Positions 1 through 7,369 of a stretch of DNA of 64,000 nt are shown here, in pieces. This DNA is from Mycobacterium deserti. GTDB lineage: Bacteria > Actinomycetota > Actinomycetes > Mycobacteriales > Mycobacteriaceae. The stretch spans positions 499,304 through 563,303 of the forward strand of contig NZ_JAODWD010000001.1 in assembly GCF_025345615.1 (NCBI RefSeq), written 5' to 3'. The notes under the pieces were generated by a model, which was given only the letters and a program-made list of their open reading frames with translations, did no database searches and was not told the DNA's origin. A program made the position numbers and the translations under genes. Each line of letters starts with the position of its first letter. The stretch's first letter is position 1.

Positions 1-748
1 GAGCGCGAACTCGCCCGCTTCACCGAACTCACCGAGACCGAACTGCGTCAGATCACCAAGGCCACCCAGCACGAACTGCGTGAAATCACCAGTACTGCCA
101 ATCCCGAACTGCCCCAGCTCACCCAACGAGCCGAGGACGAACTGCAGGAAGTCACCGACCTCACCGGGACCGACCAGCTGCGCCGACGGCGCCGCGGCAG
201 CCGCGGTGGTGGTCGCCGCCAACGGCGAGAACCCGACCAGCGCGTTGAGCACCGCCTGCACGATGTCGCCCAGCTCACCGAGCGCGAACTCGCCCGCTTC
301 ACCGAACTCACCGAGACCGAACTGCGTCAGATCACCAAGGCCGCCCAGCACGAACTGCGTGAAATCACCAGTACTGCCAATCCCGAACTGCCCCAGCTCA
401 CCCAACGAGCCGAGGACGAACTGCAGGAAGTCACCGACCTCACCGGGACCGACCAGCTGCGCCGACGGCGCCGCGGCAGCCGCGGTGGTGGTCGCCGCCA
501 ACGGCGAGAACCCGACCAGCGCGTTGAGCACCGCCTGCACGATGTCGCCCAGCTCACCGAGCGCGAACTCGCCCGCTTCACCGAACTCACCGAGACCGAA
601 CTGCGTCAGATCACCAAGGCCACCCAGCACGAACTGCGTGAAATCACCAGTACTGCCAATCCCGAACTGCCCCAGCTCACCCAACGAGCCGAGGACGAAC
701 TGCAGGAAGTCACCGACCTCACCGGGACCGACCAGCTGCGCCGACGGC
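1..748. repeat. 279-bp in-frame tandem repeats (2.7 copies seen)
   Basis: Unit 1 covers 1-279, unit 2 covers 280-558 and unit 3 begins at 559 and stays identical to 748, where the sequence diverges. The period is 279 bp, exactly 93 codons. I found one substitution between copies by eye: A at 64 and 622 versus G at 343, which is synonymous (GGT/GGC Gly). Such low divergence suggests recent expansion or ongoing homogenisation. The array probably continues beyond the window. Confidence 0.9.
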
Positions 749-1143
749 CCACTGGCCGCTGCCGCGGTCTGCGACATGGTTCCGCCGAAGTTCCCCAAGA
801 AGCCTTGGAGCGCATCGCCCGCGGAGCCGAGCCCGAACTGGGTGAGGTCACCCGCGGACCCGATCGCGAACTGCGTGAGGTCGCCCGTGCCCCCGATGGC
901 GAACTGGGTGAAGTCGCCGGCGCTGCCGATCGTGAACTGGGTCAGCTGACCAAACGAGCCGGCGAAGTAGTTCAGCGCCTCGCTGAGGCTAGTCAGCTCG
1001 ACCGTCTGGTCGGTGACAGATCTCGACGAGTCGTTCCGCAGAGGATCTGCGGCAGAGACGACGGTCACTGGAGCAACGGTCAGGACGCTTGCTCCGACGA
1101 TCGCAATGCCGGTAGTGATGTATGGACGAAGTGTAAGTTGCAT
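1..1143 (-). CDS. Secreted repeat-rich protein, C-terminally cut by the window edge
   Basis: The frame is open from an ATG at 1143 to base 1 (381 codons, no stop), so the C-terminus lies outside the window. A GAGGGGG ribosome site precedes the ATG. Residues 1-34 form a signal peptide with a hydrophobic core (TTGIAIVGASVLTVAPV) and a likely cleavage after VVSAA, so the protein is exported. After a short linker, residues about 60-115 are built of 11-residue units of the form L/F-T-Q-F-x-I/L-G-x-x-G-D. From residue about 133 onward 93-residue blocks recur almost without change, each holding degenerate 11-mers plus an Ala/Thr-rich spacer. I recognise no catalytic domain. Similar N-termini (MQLTLRPY) are common in poorly described mycobacterial secreted proteins, sometimes mislabelled PE-PGRS; no PE domain is present. 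The function is unknown; a surface or adhesive role is only a guess. Confidence 0.8.
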   Translation of the reverse strand, partial: MQLTLRPYITTGIAIVGASVLTVAPVTVVSAADPLRNDSSRSVTDQTVELTSLSEALNYFAGSFGQLTQFTIGSAGDFTQFAIGGTGDLTQFAIGSAGDLTQFGLGSAGDALQGFLGNFGGTMSQTAAAASGPSAQLVGPGEVGDFLQFVLGSLGELGQFGIGSTGDFTQFVLGGLGDLTQFGLGEFGEAGEFALGELGDIVQAVLNALVGFSPLAATTTAAAAAPSAQLVGPGEVGDFLQFVLGSLGELGQFGIGSTGDFTQFVLGGLGDLTQFGLGEFGEAGEFALGELGDIVQAVLNALVGFSPLAATTTAAAAAPSAQLVGPGEVGDFLQFVLGSLGELGQFGIGSTGDFTQFVLGGLGDLTQFGLGEFGEAGEFAL

Positions 1144-2274
1144 GTGTTCCCCCTCAATTGGGCAACCGGTAGATAGCAAAGAACTTAGCACGCCGATCAG
1201 CGATTTGCGCAACACTGCCACGTCCAATCTCGAATTCGTCACAAATTGGCCATAGCACTCGGCGCCTCCTTAACCGGCGAAGTTAGCCGAAAGCTTTGAC
1301 CTGCGCGCATGCGCCGACAAGGGGCTCCGACACGGCCCACCGCTGCGATATCAAGATCGCCGTGATCTCCCCGGCTGTCGCGAATAGGGCAGTTTTGCTG
1401 TGTCTAATCCATTGCGCGCTTTTTCGGGGAAATCCGCACCGTCGGCCTCGCGCACCGTTTGCCGTCCGTCGACGACGCCCGCGCTTCGCTCGGTCGCAGT
1501 GGATCAGACCCGACTCGAGGAGATGGCGCTCCAACATGGACTTTTGTCCTCCCAGGTGCGCCAGGCGGACGCGAAGCCGGTTTGCTGACTGCGCAAGCTG
1601 GGGTGGACGACGGGACGGACTCTGATTTCTCGTGCGCGGAGTGCGATCTGAGGCCGAATGCTTAGCCGAGTCAACTGCCGAACAGGTTGCGTTTCACAAC
1701 CTCGGCCGCTGGCGTTCAGCGGCCAGCAACTATTGGCGCACGGCCTGCTTCCTGCGACGATGCCGCCCATCGCCGGCCATTGCGCCAAGAATGGGTTAAC
1801 TGATCGACGCCGTCGATCTCAGATTTGCATGCGAACCCGATATCACGCGTTCGCTCGGGGTTGCCACGTCAAGATTTTAGATCGAATTACTTTCCTCTGA
1901 GCAAATATGTCGCGTGCAATTTGGGCACATGGATTACCCCGGCGGAGGACCCGCCAAACGTCGATGTTCGAGCCGGGACACCGGTGGCGTCTCGGGTTGC
2001 TACTCCAGGGGCGACAGGGGGTGGTCACGACCCGTGCCGCGAGCGGTCGTGGCCGAACCGTCCCGATGGATCAAACAGTGTGCGTAGCGCCTGCGTCGGA
2101 CCACTGGACGATAGACAGGGGCGGCACAGCGTCGGGACGGTTGCGCGCAATCAGCCGACACTCGACATCGCACGACCGATAGCAAAGAGCTTGGGGCTGT
2201 CATTTGGCCAACGGCTGCTGAACCACAGTCGGTCACGTTTGTGAACAGTCCGATTTCGTTGCCGGACAGCGAAT
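1144..2274. other. 1.1-kb stretch with no supportable gene
   Basis: This lies between the start of the secreted repeat protein and the end of the tetR gene. It should contain the promoter of the repeat protein close to 1144. Short open frames occur on both strands, but none has a ribosome site, a recognisable product or mycobacterial-looking composition. Base composition looks somewhat more AT-rich and irregular than in the surrounding genes. It may be decayed coding sequence. Confidence 0.5.
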
Positions 2275-2910
2275 TCAGTCCGCTTGAGTTCGTACGCCGC
2301 CGGCGTGTGTTTCGAGGTACCGCCGGGCCAGTTCCCCGATACCGACGATTCCCTCGGCAATTTGGACGGCGAGTTCTGTCGCGTCGTCACCGATCCGACC
2401 GCGCAGATTGCCGGTACGGGTGAGGCCCGCGAACCCATGTGACAACGACCACCCGGCTACCACAACACCGGTGACATCCTCGTCGGGTGCGGCGTCCAGG
2501 CTAACGCGGGCCCCGCCGTACAGAACCGCGAAAGCGGCATCGCGAGCCTCGACGAGTTCCGGATCGTCGGCGCGGTGCAGGTCCGGGCGGAACATCACTT
2601 CGAAGTGTCCGGGGTGGGCCAAAGCGAAAGAGATGTAGGCGATCCCGCCCTGAATGAAACCGTCGGGGCCGGTCGCCACGGGCCCGATCGCGGCCGTCGC
2701 GAGACGGAATCCTTCGGTGGCGATCGCGGTGAACAACCCGGACTTGTCACCGAACTGGTAGGCCAGCGCGGCATGTGTCACGCCCGCGCGGCGCGCGATT
2801 GCACGCATTGACACCCCGGTTGCGCCCACCTGCCCGACTTCTTCGAGCGCGGCCTCAATGGCTGCCTCGCGCAGTCGGCCGTGGTGGTAGGGGCTTGATG
2901 TCACGGACAT
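2275..2910 (-). CDS. TetR/AcrR family transcriptional regulator
   Basis: A 211-residue DNA-binding repressor. An N-terminal helix-turn-helix at about residues 13-55 is clear (AAIEAALEEVG, then GVSMRAIARRAGVTHAALAYQF, the typical TetR recognition segment), followed by a C-terminal ligand-binding half with the DGF/GIAYISFALAHPGHFEVMF pattern of the WHG-domain subgroup. I chose the ATG at 2910 rather than an upstream in-frame start at 2940 because the HTH spacing is normal from there and a TAAGAT hexamer (minus strand, 2923-2918) sits 7 nt upstream, which predicts a leaderless mRNA. It is divergent from the flavoprotein gene at 3005, and palindromic sites lie between the two genes, so autoregulation and control of the flavoprotein gene are likely. 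The ligand is unknown. Confidence 0.88.
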   Translation of the reverse strand: MSVTSSPYHHGRLREAAIEAALEEVGQVGATGVSMRAIARRAGVTHAALAYQFGDKSGLFTAIATEGFRLATAAIGPVATGPDGFIQGGIAYISFALAHPGHFEVMFRPDLHRADDPELVEARDAAFAVLYGGARVSLDAAPDEDVTGVVVAGWSLSHGFAGLTRTGNLRGRIGDDATELAVQIAEGIVGIGELARRYLETHAGGVRTQAD

Positions 2911-2933
2911 GGTGGTGATCTTAGCCGTCAATC

Positions 2934-2980
2934 TAACCATTGATAAGTTCCCACGTAAGAGGCAGACTTACCACTGGTTA
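2934..2980. promoter_or_regulatory. Candidate TetR operators in the tetR/flavoprotein intergenic region
   Basis: Two related 13-bp sites are visible: TAACCATTGATAA at 2934-2946, and TTACCACTGGTTA at 2968-2980, which is a nearly perfect dyad. The first overlaps the expected -35 region of tetR (its -10 is TAAGAT at 2923-2918); the second lies just before the ribosome site of the flavoprotein gene (AGGGAGG, about 2990-2996). The outer CTAACCA and TGGTTAG also form a wide inverted repeat. Placement and symmetry fit a TetR repressor acting on both genes; binding is inferred. Confidence 0.6.
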
Positions 2981-3004
2981 GTTCGGTACAGGGAGGACAA
3001 GGCA

Positions 3005-4315
3005 ATGCGCGGTTTCGATGTGGTGATCGTGGGCGCACGCTGCGCAGGTTCGCCGCTGGCGGTGTTGCTGGCCCGGCGCGGATTTCGGGTGTGTGTGGTG
3101 GACAAGGCGCGGTTCCCCTCCGACACGCCGTCGACGCACGTGATCCAACCGGCGGGGGTCGCTGCTCTGGAACACATCGGCGTCCTGGGTCCCGCGTTGG
3201 CCGCCGGAGCGGTGCCGCTGGACCGGTTGACCTTGGTCAACGAGGACGTCCGCATCGACGCCACGCTCGACCCCACGGTGTTCCCGCAACCGGGATTGTG
3301 TGTGCGCCGCGTGACGCTGGATGCGCTACTGGTCGACGCGGCAGCGACGGCCGGAGCGGACGTGCGCACGGGGGTGCGGGCCACGGACCTCATCGCCGAT
3401 GGGGACCGGATCGTCGGCGTCGAGACCGACCGTGGGCCGATTCGTGCACGCCTGGTGGTCGGCGCCGACGGCCGCGGGTCTGCGGTGGCGACGGCGGTAG
3501 ACGCGCGGGAATATCACGTCGTCCCGGGCGGCCGCGTGCCAATCTGGGCGTACTTCGAGGGCGTCGATGACCGGGAGGGCCGCCTACGGCTGGGACGTCT
3601 CGGCGAGCACGCTTTCCTTGCCGCACCTAGCGATTCCGGGTTGTACATGGCCGGTATCACCACCGCTCGCCGGCGCCATCTCAGCGGCGATGACGCTTTG
3701 CAGGCCGGTATCGCCGGATGGCCGGAGCTTGCCGACGTACTCGCCGGCGGGCGCCGGGTCGGTCCGGTCAGGGTTATGACGCGCTGGCACAGCTACTTTC
3801 GGCAGTCCGCCGGCCCCGGATGGGTCTTGATCGGGGACGCAGGCCACTTCAAGGACTTCACCCCTGCCCAGGGCATCGCCGACGCCCTCCGACAAGCCGA
3901 ACGGCTCACAGCCGACCTGCCCGACGATCTCGCTGCGCCGGCGCTGGTGGACACGGCAACCCGACAATGGTGGCGGTGGCGAGACACTGACGCACATCCG
4001 ATGTACTGGTTCGCCGCCGATATGGGCGCGCCCGAAACGTCGACCCCGCTGGTCACCAGCGTCCTGCGCGACATCGCGGCCGACCGCCGCGCGATTGTCA
4101 CGCTGCTACGGGTTCTCAACCACGAGGTTTCGCCGGCGCGACTGCTGCCGCCTGACCGACTTGCCCGCGCCGCCATGCAAGCGCTGCGCGATCGGCCAGA
4201 CCGGTTGCGTGCCACCGGATCCGAGATCGTGACTGCACTGCGCAGCGAACTTCGACGCCTCCGCGCGCGCCGCGAGACACCGCCGGGGGCGTCGTCGGTA
4301 CCGGCGCACAGGTAG
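3005..4315 (+). CDS. FAD-dependent oxidoreductase (geranylgeranyl-reductase/hydroxylase-like)
   Basis: A 436-residue flavoprotein. The N-terminus has the FAD ADP-binding fold (VVIVGARCAGSPLAVLLA, residues 5-22) ending in an acidic residue (VVDKA). A second FAD motif VVGADGRGS is near residue 155, and GDAGHFKDFTPAQGIADAL near residue 280 is the GD-type motif that contacts the ribityl chain. These are the three hallmarks of the p-hydroxybenzoate hydroxylase/geranylgeranyl reductase superfamily. The substrate cannot be read from sequence. The ATG at 3005 follows AGGGAGG with good spacing. It is divergent from a TetR gene and probably repressed by it, so a small hydrophobic or aromatic compound may be both inducer and substrate (inference). 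The C-terminus is Arg-rich and low-complexity. Confidence 0.82.
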   Translation: MRGFDVVIVGARCAGSPLAVLLARRGFRVCVVDKARFPSDTPSTHVIQPAGVAALEHIGVLGPALAAGAVPLDRLTLVNEDVRIDATLDPTVFPQPGLCVRRVTLDALLVDAAATAGADVRTGVRATDLIADGDRIVGVETDRGPIRARLVVGADGRGSAVATAVDAREYHVVPGGRVPIWAYFEGVDDREGRLRLGRLGEHAFLAAPSDSGLYMAGITTARRRHLSGDDALQAGIAGWPELADVLAGGRRVGPVRVMTRWHSYFRQSAGPGWVLIGDAGHFKDFTPAQGIADALRQAERLTADLPDDLAAPALVDTATRQWWRWRDTDAHPMYWFAADMGAPETSTPLVTSVLRDIAADRRAIVTLLRVLNHEVSPARLLPPDRLARAAMQALRDRPDRLRATGSEIVTALRSELRRLRARRETPPGASSVPAHR

Positions 4316-4627
4316 CCGCCAGGACCGTGACCGGCTTGCGTAGAAGTGCGGTGGAGGTGGAGTAGCGGGCTACTAAAGCCTGCGCCGCAGACCCGTCCTT
4401 ACGTTGAGGCCGTCCGGCAGGCAGCAACGAAGGGAGGTCCAATCGCGCACCGGTGTGTCTGTTACCGGCGCAGACAGGAATCGACGCTGTATCCAAGAAA
4501 GCTTAGGGAAACACCTGATTCAGCGAATCCAGTTCGACCATAGGCTCCAGAAATGCTTGCCCGGGGGGTTCGGAACTGATCCGACCGGTTGAGTAACGCC
4601 ACGCCAACCACGACTAAGGGAGATGCG
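4316..4627. other. Gene-free interval upstream of the Cys-repeat secreted protein
   Basis: This holds no open frame I can support. The last bases (AAGGGAG, 4616-4622) are the ribosome site of the next gene; its promoter must lie in here, but I see no clear -35/-10 pair. Confidence 0.5.
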
Positions 4628-5527
4628 ATGACGAAAAAACGAATGCCCAAACTCTTTGCCATTGGGGCCGCCGCGGCCTGTATTTTCGGGCTCTTGATGC
4701 TAGCGCCGAGCGCTAGCGCCGAAAATCTGCCCAACGGGCTGATTGTGAACTGCACCAAAGACAGCGAGGTGCACGTAACGTGCGTCGTTTCCGGTTGTCC
4801 GCGGGTGGACGGCGATTACGTCGTCGACAAGTTGCATTACAGGATCAACGGGGGCGGGCAAGTAGAGCCCAGCTTCAAGTGCATCAACGGTGAGACCGCC
4901 AGGGTGGGCTTCGACAACAACAATCAGCCGTTCGACCTCGGCGTTCAGGCCTGCCGCCATCGGGATCTCAGCGAGAACCCGTGCACCCCATGGTCGAACT
5001 TCCGTTACACGCCTCCAGCGGCCGCGGAGGTCAAGTGCGGACCGAACGATCAAACTCCGACCGTTCCGGCGGGCAGCAAGTGCGTTCCGAAGACTCAGCC
5101 CCCGGTGCAGTGCCCGGCGGGTTCGGCAACGCCGACTGTTCCCGCCGGCGCGCAGTGCGCGCCAGCGGCACTGAAAACCTGCCCTCCGGGTTCGGCCAAA
5201 GCGCAGGTCCCGGGTAGCGAGAGCTGCGCTCCGCCTGCGAATGCCGTCACGATGAACATCGGCGGTGGTGCTCTGACGCGGACGGTGTCCGTCACGAACA
5301 ACTCGGCACTGGCCGCTTCCTGTGCGTACGACGCGAAGGGCACGGGTGGGGTGTTCGCACCCGGGCTGAATCGTCAGATCAACGTCGGGCCCAACGGCAG
5401 CACGTCGATCGACGTTCCGGCTCCGCCGCTCGGTAGCACGTATCAGGTGACGCTGACGTGCACCGGCAACTGGGACGGTAAGCAGGTCGAGATCGGCCGC
5501 GTCGTGCAAAACGTGAGCAGCTTCTGA
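4628..5527 (+). CDS. Secreted protein with three tandem Cys/Pro-rich repeats
   Basis: A 299-residue exported protein of unknown function. Start ATG 4628 follows AAGGGAG; an ATG at 4623 is out of frame. Residues 1-33 are a signal peptide (KKRMPK, then FAIGAAAACIFGLLML, cleavage near PSASA-EN). The mature N-terminal half has several Cys (VNCTKDSEVHVTCVVSGCP, FKC, QACRHR, NPC) suggesting disulfides. Residues about 149-205 contain three tandem units of the pattern C-x-x-G/N-x-x-x-P-x-V-P-A-G-x-x-C-x-P. The C-terminal 85 residues look like a small beta domain (MNIGGG..., ASCAYDAKG, VTLTCTGNW) with a further Cys pair, similar in style to many mycobacterial secreted hypotheticals. No enzyme motif is seen. 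A GC hairpin terminator follows, so it appears to be monocistronic. Confidence 0.85.
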   Translation: MTKKRMPKLFAIGAAAACIFGLLMLAPSASAENLPNGLIVNCTKDSEVHVTCVVSGCPRVDGDYVVDKLHYRINGGGQVEPSFKCINGETARVGFDNNNQPFDLGVQACRHRDLSENPCTPWSNFRYTPPAAAEVKCGPNDQTPTVPAGSKCVPKTQPPVQCPAGSATPTVPAGAQCAPAALKTCPPGSAKAQVPGSESCAPPANAVTMNIGGGALTRTVSVTNNSALAASCAYDAKGTGGVFAPGLNRQINVGPNGSTSIDVPAPPLGSTYQVTLTCTGNWDGKQVEIGRVVQNVSSF

Positions 5528-5554
5528 AAGTAGGCTGCTAACGGTTAAGATCGC

Positions 5555-5587
5555 CTGCCCCGGTCCGGCTCCGCCGGGCCGGGGCAG
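5555..5587 (+). terminator. GC-rich hairpin terminator after the Cys-repeat protein
   Basis: CTGCCCCGGTCCGG (5555-5568) pairs with CCGGGCCGGGGCAG (5574-5587), 14 bp including one G-T pair, around a 5-nt loop, starting 28 nt after the stop codon. There is no U tract, as is common for mycobacterial terminators. Confidence 0.75.
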
Positions 5588-5859
5588 ACGCTTCTGTCGC
5601 TGTTCAAGTAATCAGCTAGGCCGACAACGGATTTCGCGCTCCCCCCACGTACCTGACCTTCGGCTCGCCTGGCATGTTGGTGTACCTTTCGGGCCGCTCT
5701 TCTGCCCGCTCAGTTTTCCATCGACCACCCACGCGCCACTGTCCGGCGCCGTGCGTTCGCTGTAGCGTGGCCGCCGCCTCTAGCTCCCGCAGGGTTGCGC
5801 AACGGACGTGACCCGCCCACATGCCGCGCGCGGTATCAGGCCGTCCATCGCCAATACCG
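5588..5859. other. Gene-free interval between terminator and tRNA-Leu
   Basis: There is no supportable open frame and no further repeat. Bases next to 5860 are the 3' flank of the minus-strand tRNA; a CCA end is not encoded (the flank reads CGG after the discriminator). Confidence 0.5.
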
Positions 5860-5933
5860 TGCCCCCAGTCGGACTCGAACCGACACTGTGCGGATTTTAA
5901 GTCCGCTGCCTCTGCCAATTGGGCTATGGGGGC
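5860..5933 (-). tRNA. tRNA-Leu (anticodon UAA), short variable loop
   Basis: Reading the minus strand from 5933: acceptor GCCCCCA pairs with TGGGGGC; D arm GCC...GGC with an AATTGGCAGA loop; anticodon stem GCGGA/TCCGC with loop CTTAAAA, anticodon TAA; variable loop of only 5 nt (ACAGT); T arm GTCGG-TTCGAGT-CCGAC; discriminator A. It reads the rare UUA codon. Leucine tRNAs are normally class II with a long variable arm; this one is class I in shape, though A73 fits leucine identity. It stands alone on the opposite strand to its neighbours. Confidence 0.88.
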
Positions 5934-6074
5934 GTCGCAGTCCAAAGGGTAGTTCGGACCAAGTCATCCTCATTCTGACGCTCTGATACCGAGTGCTTCG
6001 ATCGCCTTGCCCAGCGCATCGGCCACGCCGTTCAAATCGTCGTGAGCAGGCGACCCGCAGCACCAATACATCTC

Positions 6075-6097
6075 TAGTGCTAGTATCTAGAGCACTA
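6075..6097. promoter_or_regulatory. Inverted repeat overlapping the MarR start codon
   Basis: TAGTGCT (6075-6081) and AGCACTA (6091-6097) form perfect 7-bp arms 9 nt apart, and CTCTAG/CTAGAG nest within the same stretch. A TAGTAT hexamer (6081-6086) inside it could be a -10 box. The right arm includes the A of the ATG at 6097. This is the size and symmetry of a MarR operator and suggests autorepression; the assignment is inferred. Confidence 0.65.
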
Positions 6098-6564
6098 TGG
6101 AATCGCGCGCTGGAGATCGCCCCACGTCCAAGCAGACGGCCTCGAACAACACGCTGGGCGAGCAACTGTCGTTCGCGCTTTACGGTGCTGCGAACCGGAT
6201 GATTCGCCTGCATAAGCCCTTCCTCGAGCCGTTGGGCCTGACCTTTCCGCAGTACCTGGTCATCCTGGCGCTGCTCGACAGTGCCCCCCAGACCGTCGGT
6301 GCACTTGGTGCCCGATTGGACATGGACACGGGCACGATCACACCCCTGGTCAAGCGCCTGGAAGCCGCCGGAATGGTGTCGCGCGTTCGCGACCGCACCG
6401 ACGAGCGGCGGGTACTGGTCGACCTGACCGCTGCGGGGCGCGCGCTCGAGTCGGAGGTCCGCAGCGTCACCGACAAGATCAAGTCGGCGTGCCAGCTCGA
6501 CGACGCCGGCCTTCACGACCTTCGGCGCACGCTCGAAGGCCTCGCATACCCGGCCGTCGACTGA
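6097..6564 (+). CDS. MarR family transcriptional regulator (OhrR-like)
   Basis: 155 residues, typical for MarR. The winged helix-turn-helix spans about residues 45-115: FPQYLVILALL, TVGALGARLDMDTGTITPLVKRLE (recognition helix) and the wing RDRTDERRVLVDLTAAG with the signature D-x-R. The N-terminal helix has FALYGAANRMIRLHKPFLEPLGLT, as in OhrR-type regulators, but the usual redox Cys of OhrR near residue 15-22 is absent; the only Cys is late (SACQLDD), so peroxide sensing of the OhrR type is doubtful. The ATG sits inside a perfect inverted repeat. The downstream redox genes (6591-9087) follow on the same strand, separated by 26 nt from the first, and are the likely regulon. Confidence 0.87.
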   Translation: MESRAGDRPTSKQTASNNTLGEQLSFALYGAANRMIRLHKPFLEPLGLTFPQYLVILALLDSAPQTVGALGARLDMDTGTITPLVKRLEAAGMVSRVRDRTDERRVLVDLTAAGRALESEVRSVTDKIKSACQLDDAGLHDLRRTLEGLAYPAVD

Positions 6565-6590
6565 CGAACCACCACAACGACGGAGCAAGA

Positions 6591-7335
6591 ATGAAGATTG
6601 GCATCGTAGGCGCCGGCAACATCGGCAAGACGTTGAGTCGAACGTTGAGCGCAGCAGGGCACGACGTGAAGGTCGCCAACTCCCGCGGCCCGGAGACGAT
6701 CGACCCCGTGGCGCTGTCGACCGGTGCCCGCGCCGTCGACGCGGCAGATGCGGCGCGCGACGTCGAGGTCGTCATCTTGTCGATGCCCTTCAACCGCGTG
6801 CCAGCGTTCGCAACCGCGCTCTCCGCGGCGCCCGCTGACGCCGTCGTCATCGACACCTCGAACTACTACCCGCTCCGCGATGACCGCATCGAAGCCATCG
6901 ACGACGGCGAGGTCGAGAGCGTGTGGCTGGCGCAGCAAATCGGACGCCCGGTCATCAAGGCATGGAACGCCATCGGGTCGGCATCCCTGGCCGAGAAGGG
7001 CGCACCCGCGGGAACTCCCGGTCGCATCGCCATACCGGTCGCCGCCGACGACGCCGACGCTCGCAAGCTCGGGATGATGTTGGTCGATCAGACCGGTTTC
7101 GACGGCTTCGACGCCGGCCCGCTGTCCGAGTCGTGGCGTCGGCAACCGGGCGGCCCGTGCTAGCACCGACCTCACCAGCGAGGAAATGGGAGATGCCCTC
7201 GCTACGGCCGAGAAGAATCGACTGCCCAAGCGCCGCGACATCTCCATCGCCGCCATCGCCGAACGCGTTGGCGACGGGACCACGAATCCCGACTCGGACT
7301 ACGCCGTCCGACTGATGCGCGCAATCTTCATGTGA
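6591..7335 (+). pseudogene. NADPH-dependent F420 reductase-like gene with a frameshift near the 3' end
   Basis: ATG 6591 opens a Rossmann protein: MKIGIVGAGNIGKTLSRTL with GxGxxG, then VKVANSRGPE as in F420:NADP reductase and ketol-acid-like NAD(P) binding proteins. The frame stops at TAG 7161-7163 right after SWRRQPGGPC. The +1 frame starting at 7162 continues as STDLTSEEMGDALATAEKNR and so on to a TGA at 7333-7335, which is the expected C-terminal helical region of the family. A 2-nt loss (TGCTA[TA]GC-type) or 1-nt gain would account for it. Either this is a real inactivating mutation, leaving a 190-residue truncated protein, or a sequencing error. If intact, the product would be about 247 residues and would supply or use reduced F420, fitting the LLM oxidoreductase downstream. 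Confidence 0.72.
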
Positions 7336-7369
7336 GCCTGCGCCCCATCCACGAACGAAGGTATAGACG

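Noticed and set aside
1..748. CRISPR array as an explanation for the repeats
   Set aside because: Units are 279 bp, contiguous without spacers and in a single coding frame.
80..949. 289-codon plus-strand open frame across the repeats
   Set aside because: It is the antisense shadow of the minus-strand secreted repeat protein, which has a signal peptide and ribosome site; the plus frame has neither.
1825..2244. 139-codon plus-strand frame in the gene-free stretch
   Set aside because: No ribosome site, no recognisable domain and irregular composition.
4589..4627. N-terminal extension or ATG 4623 for the Cys-repeat protein
   Set aside because: ATG 4623 is out of frame; ATG 4628 directly follows AAGGGAG and starts a signal peptide.
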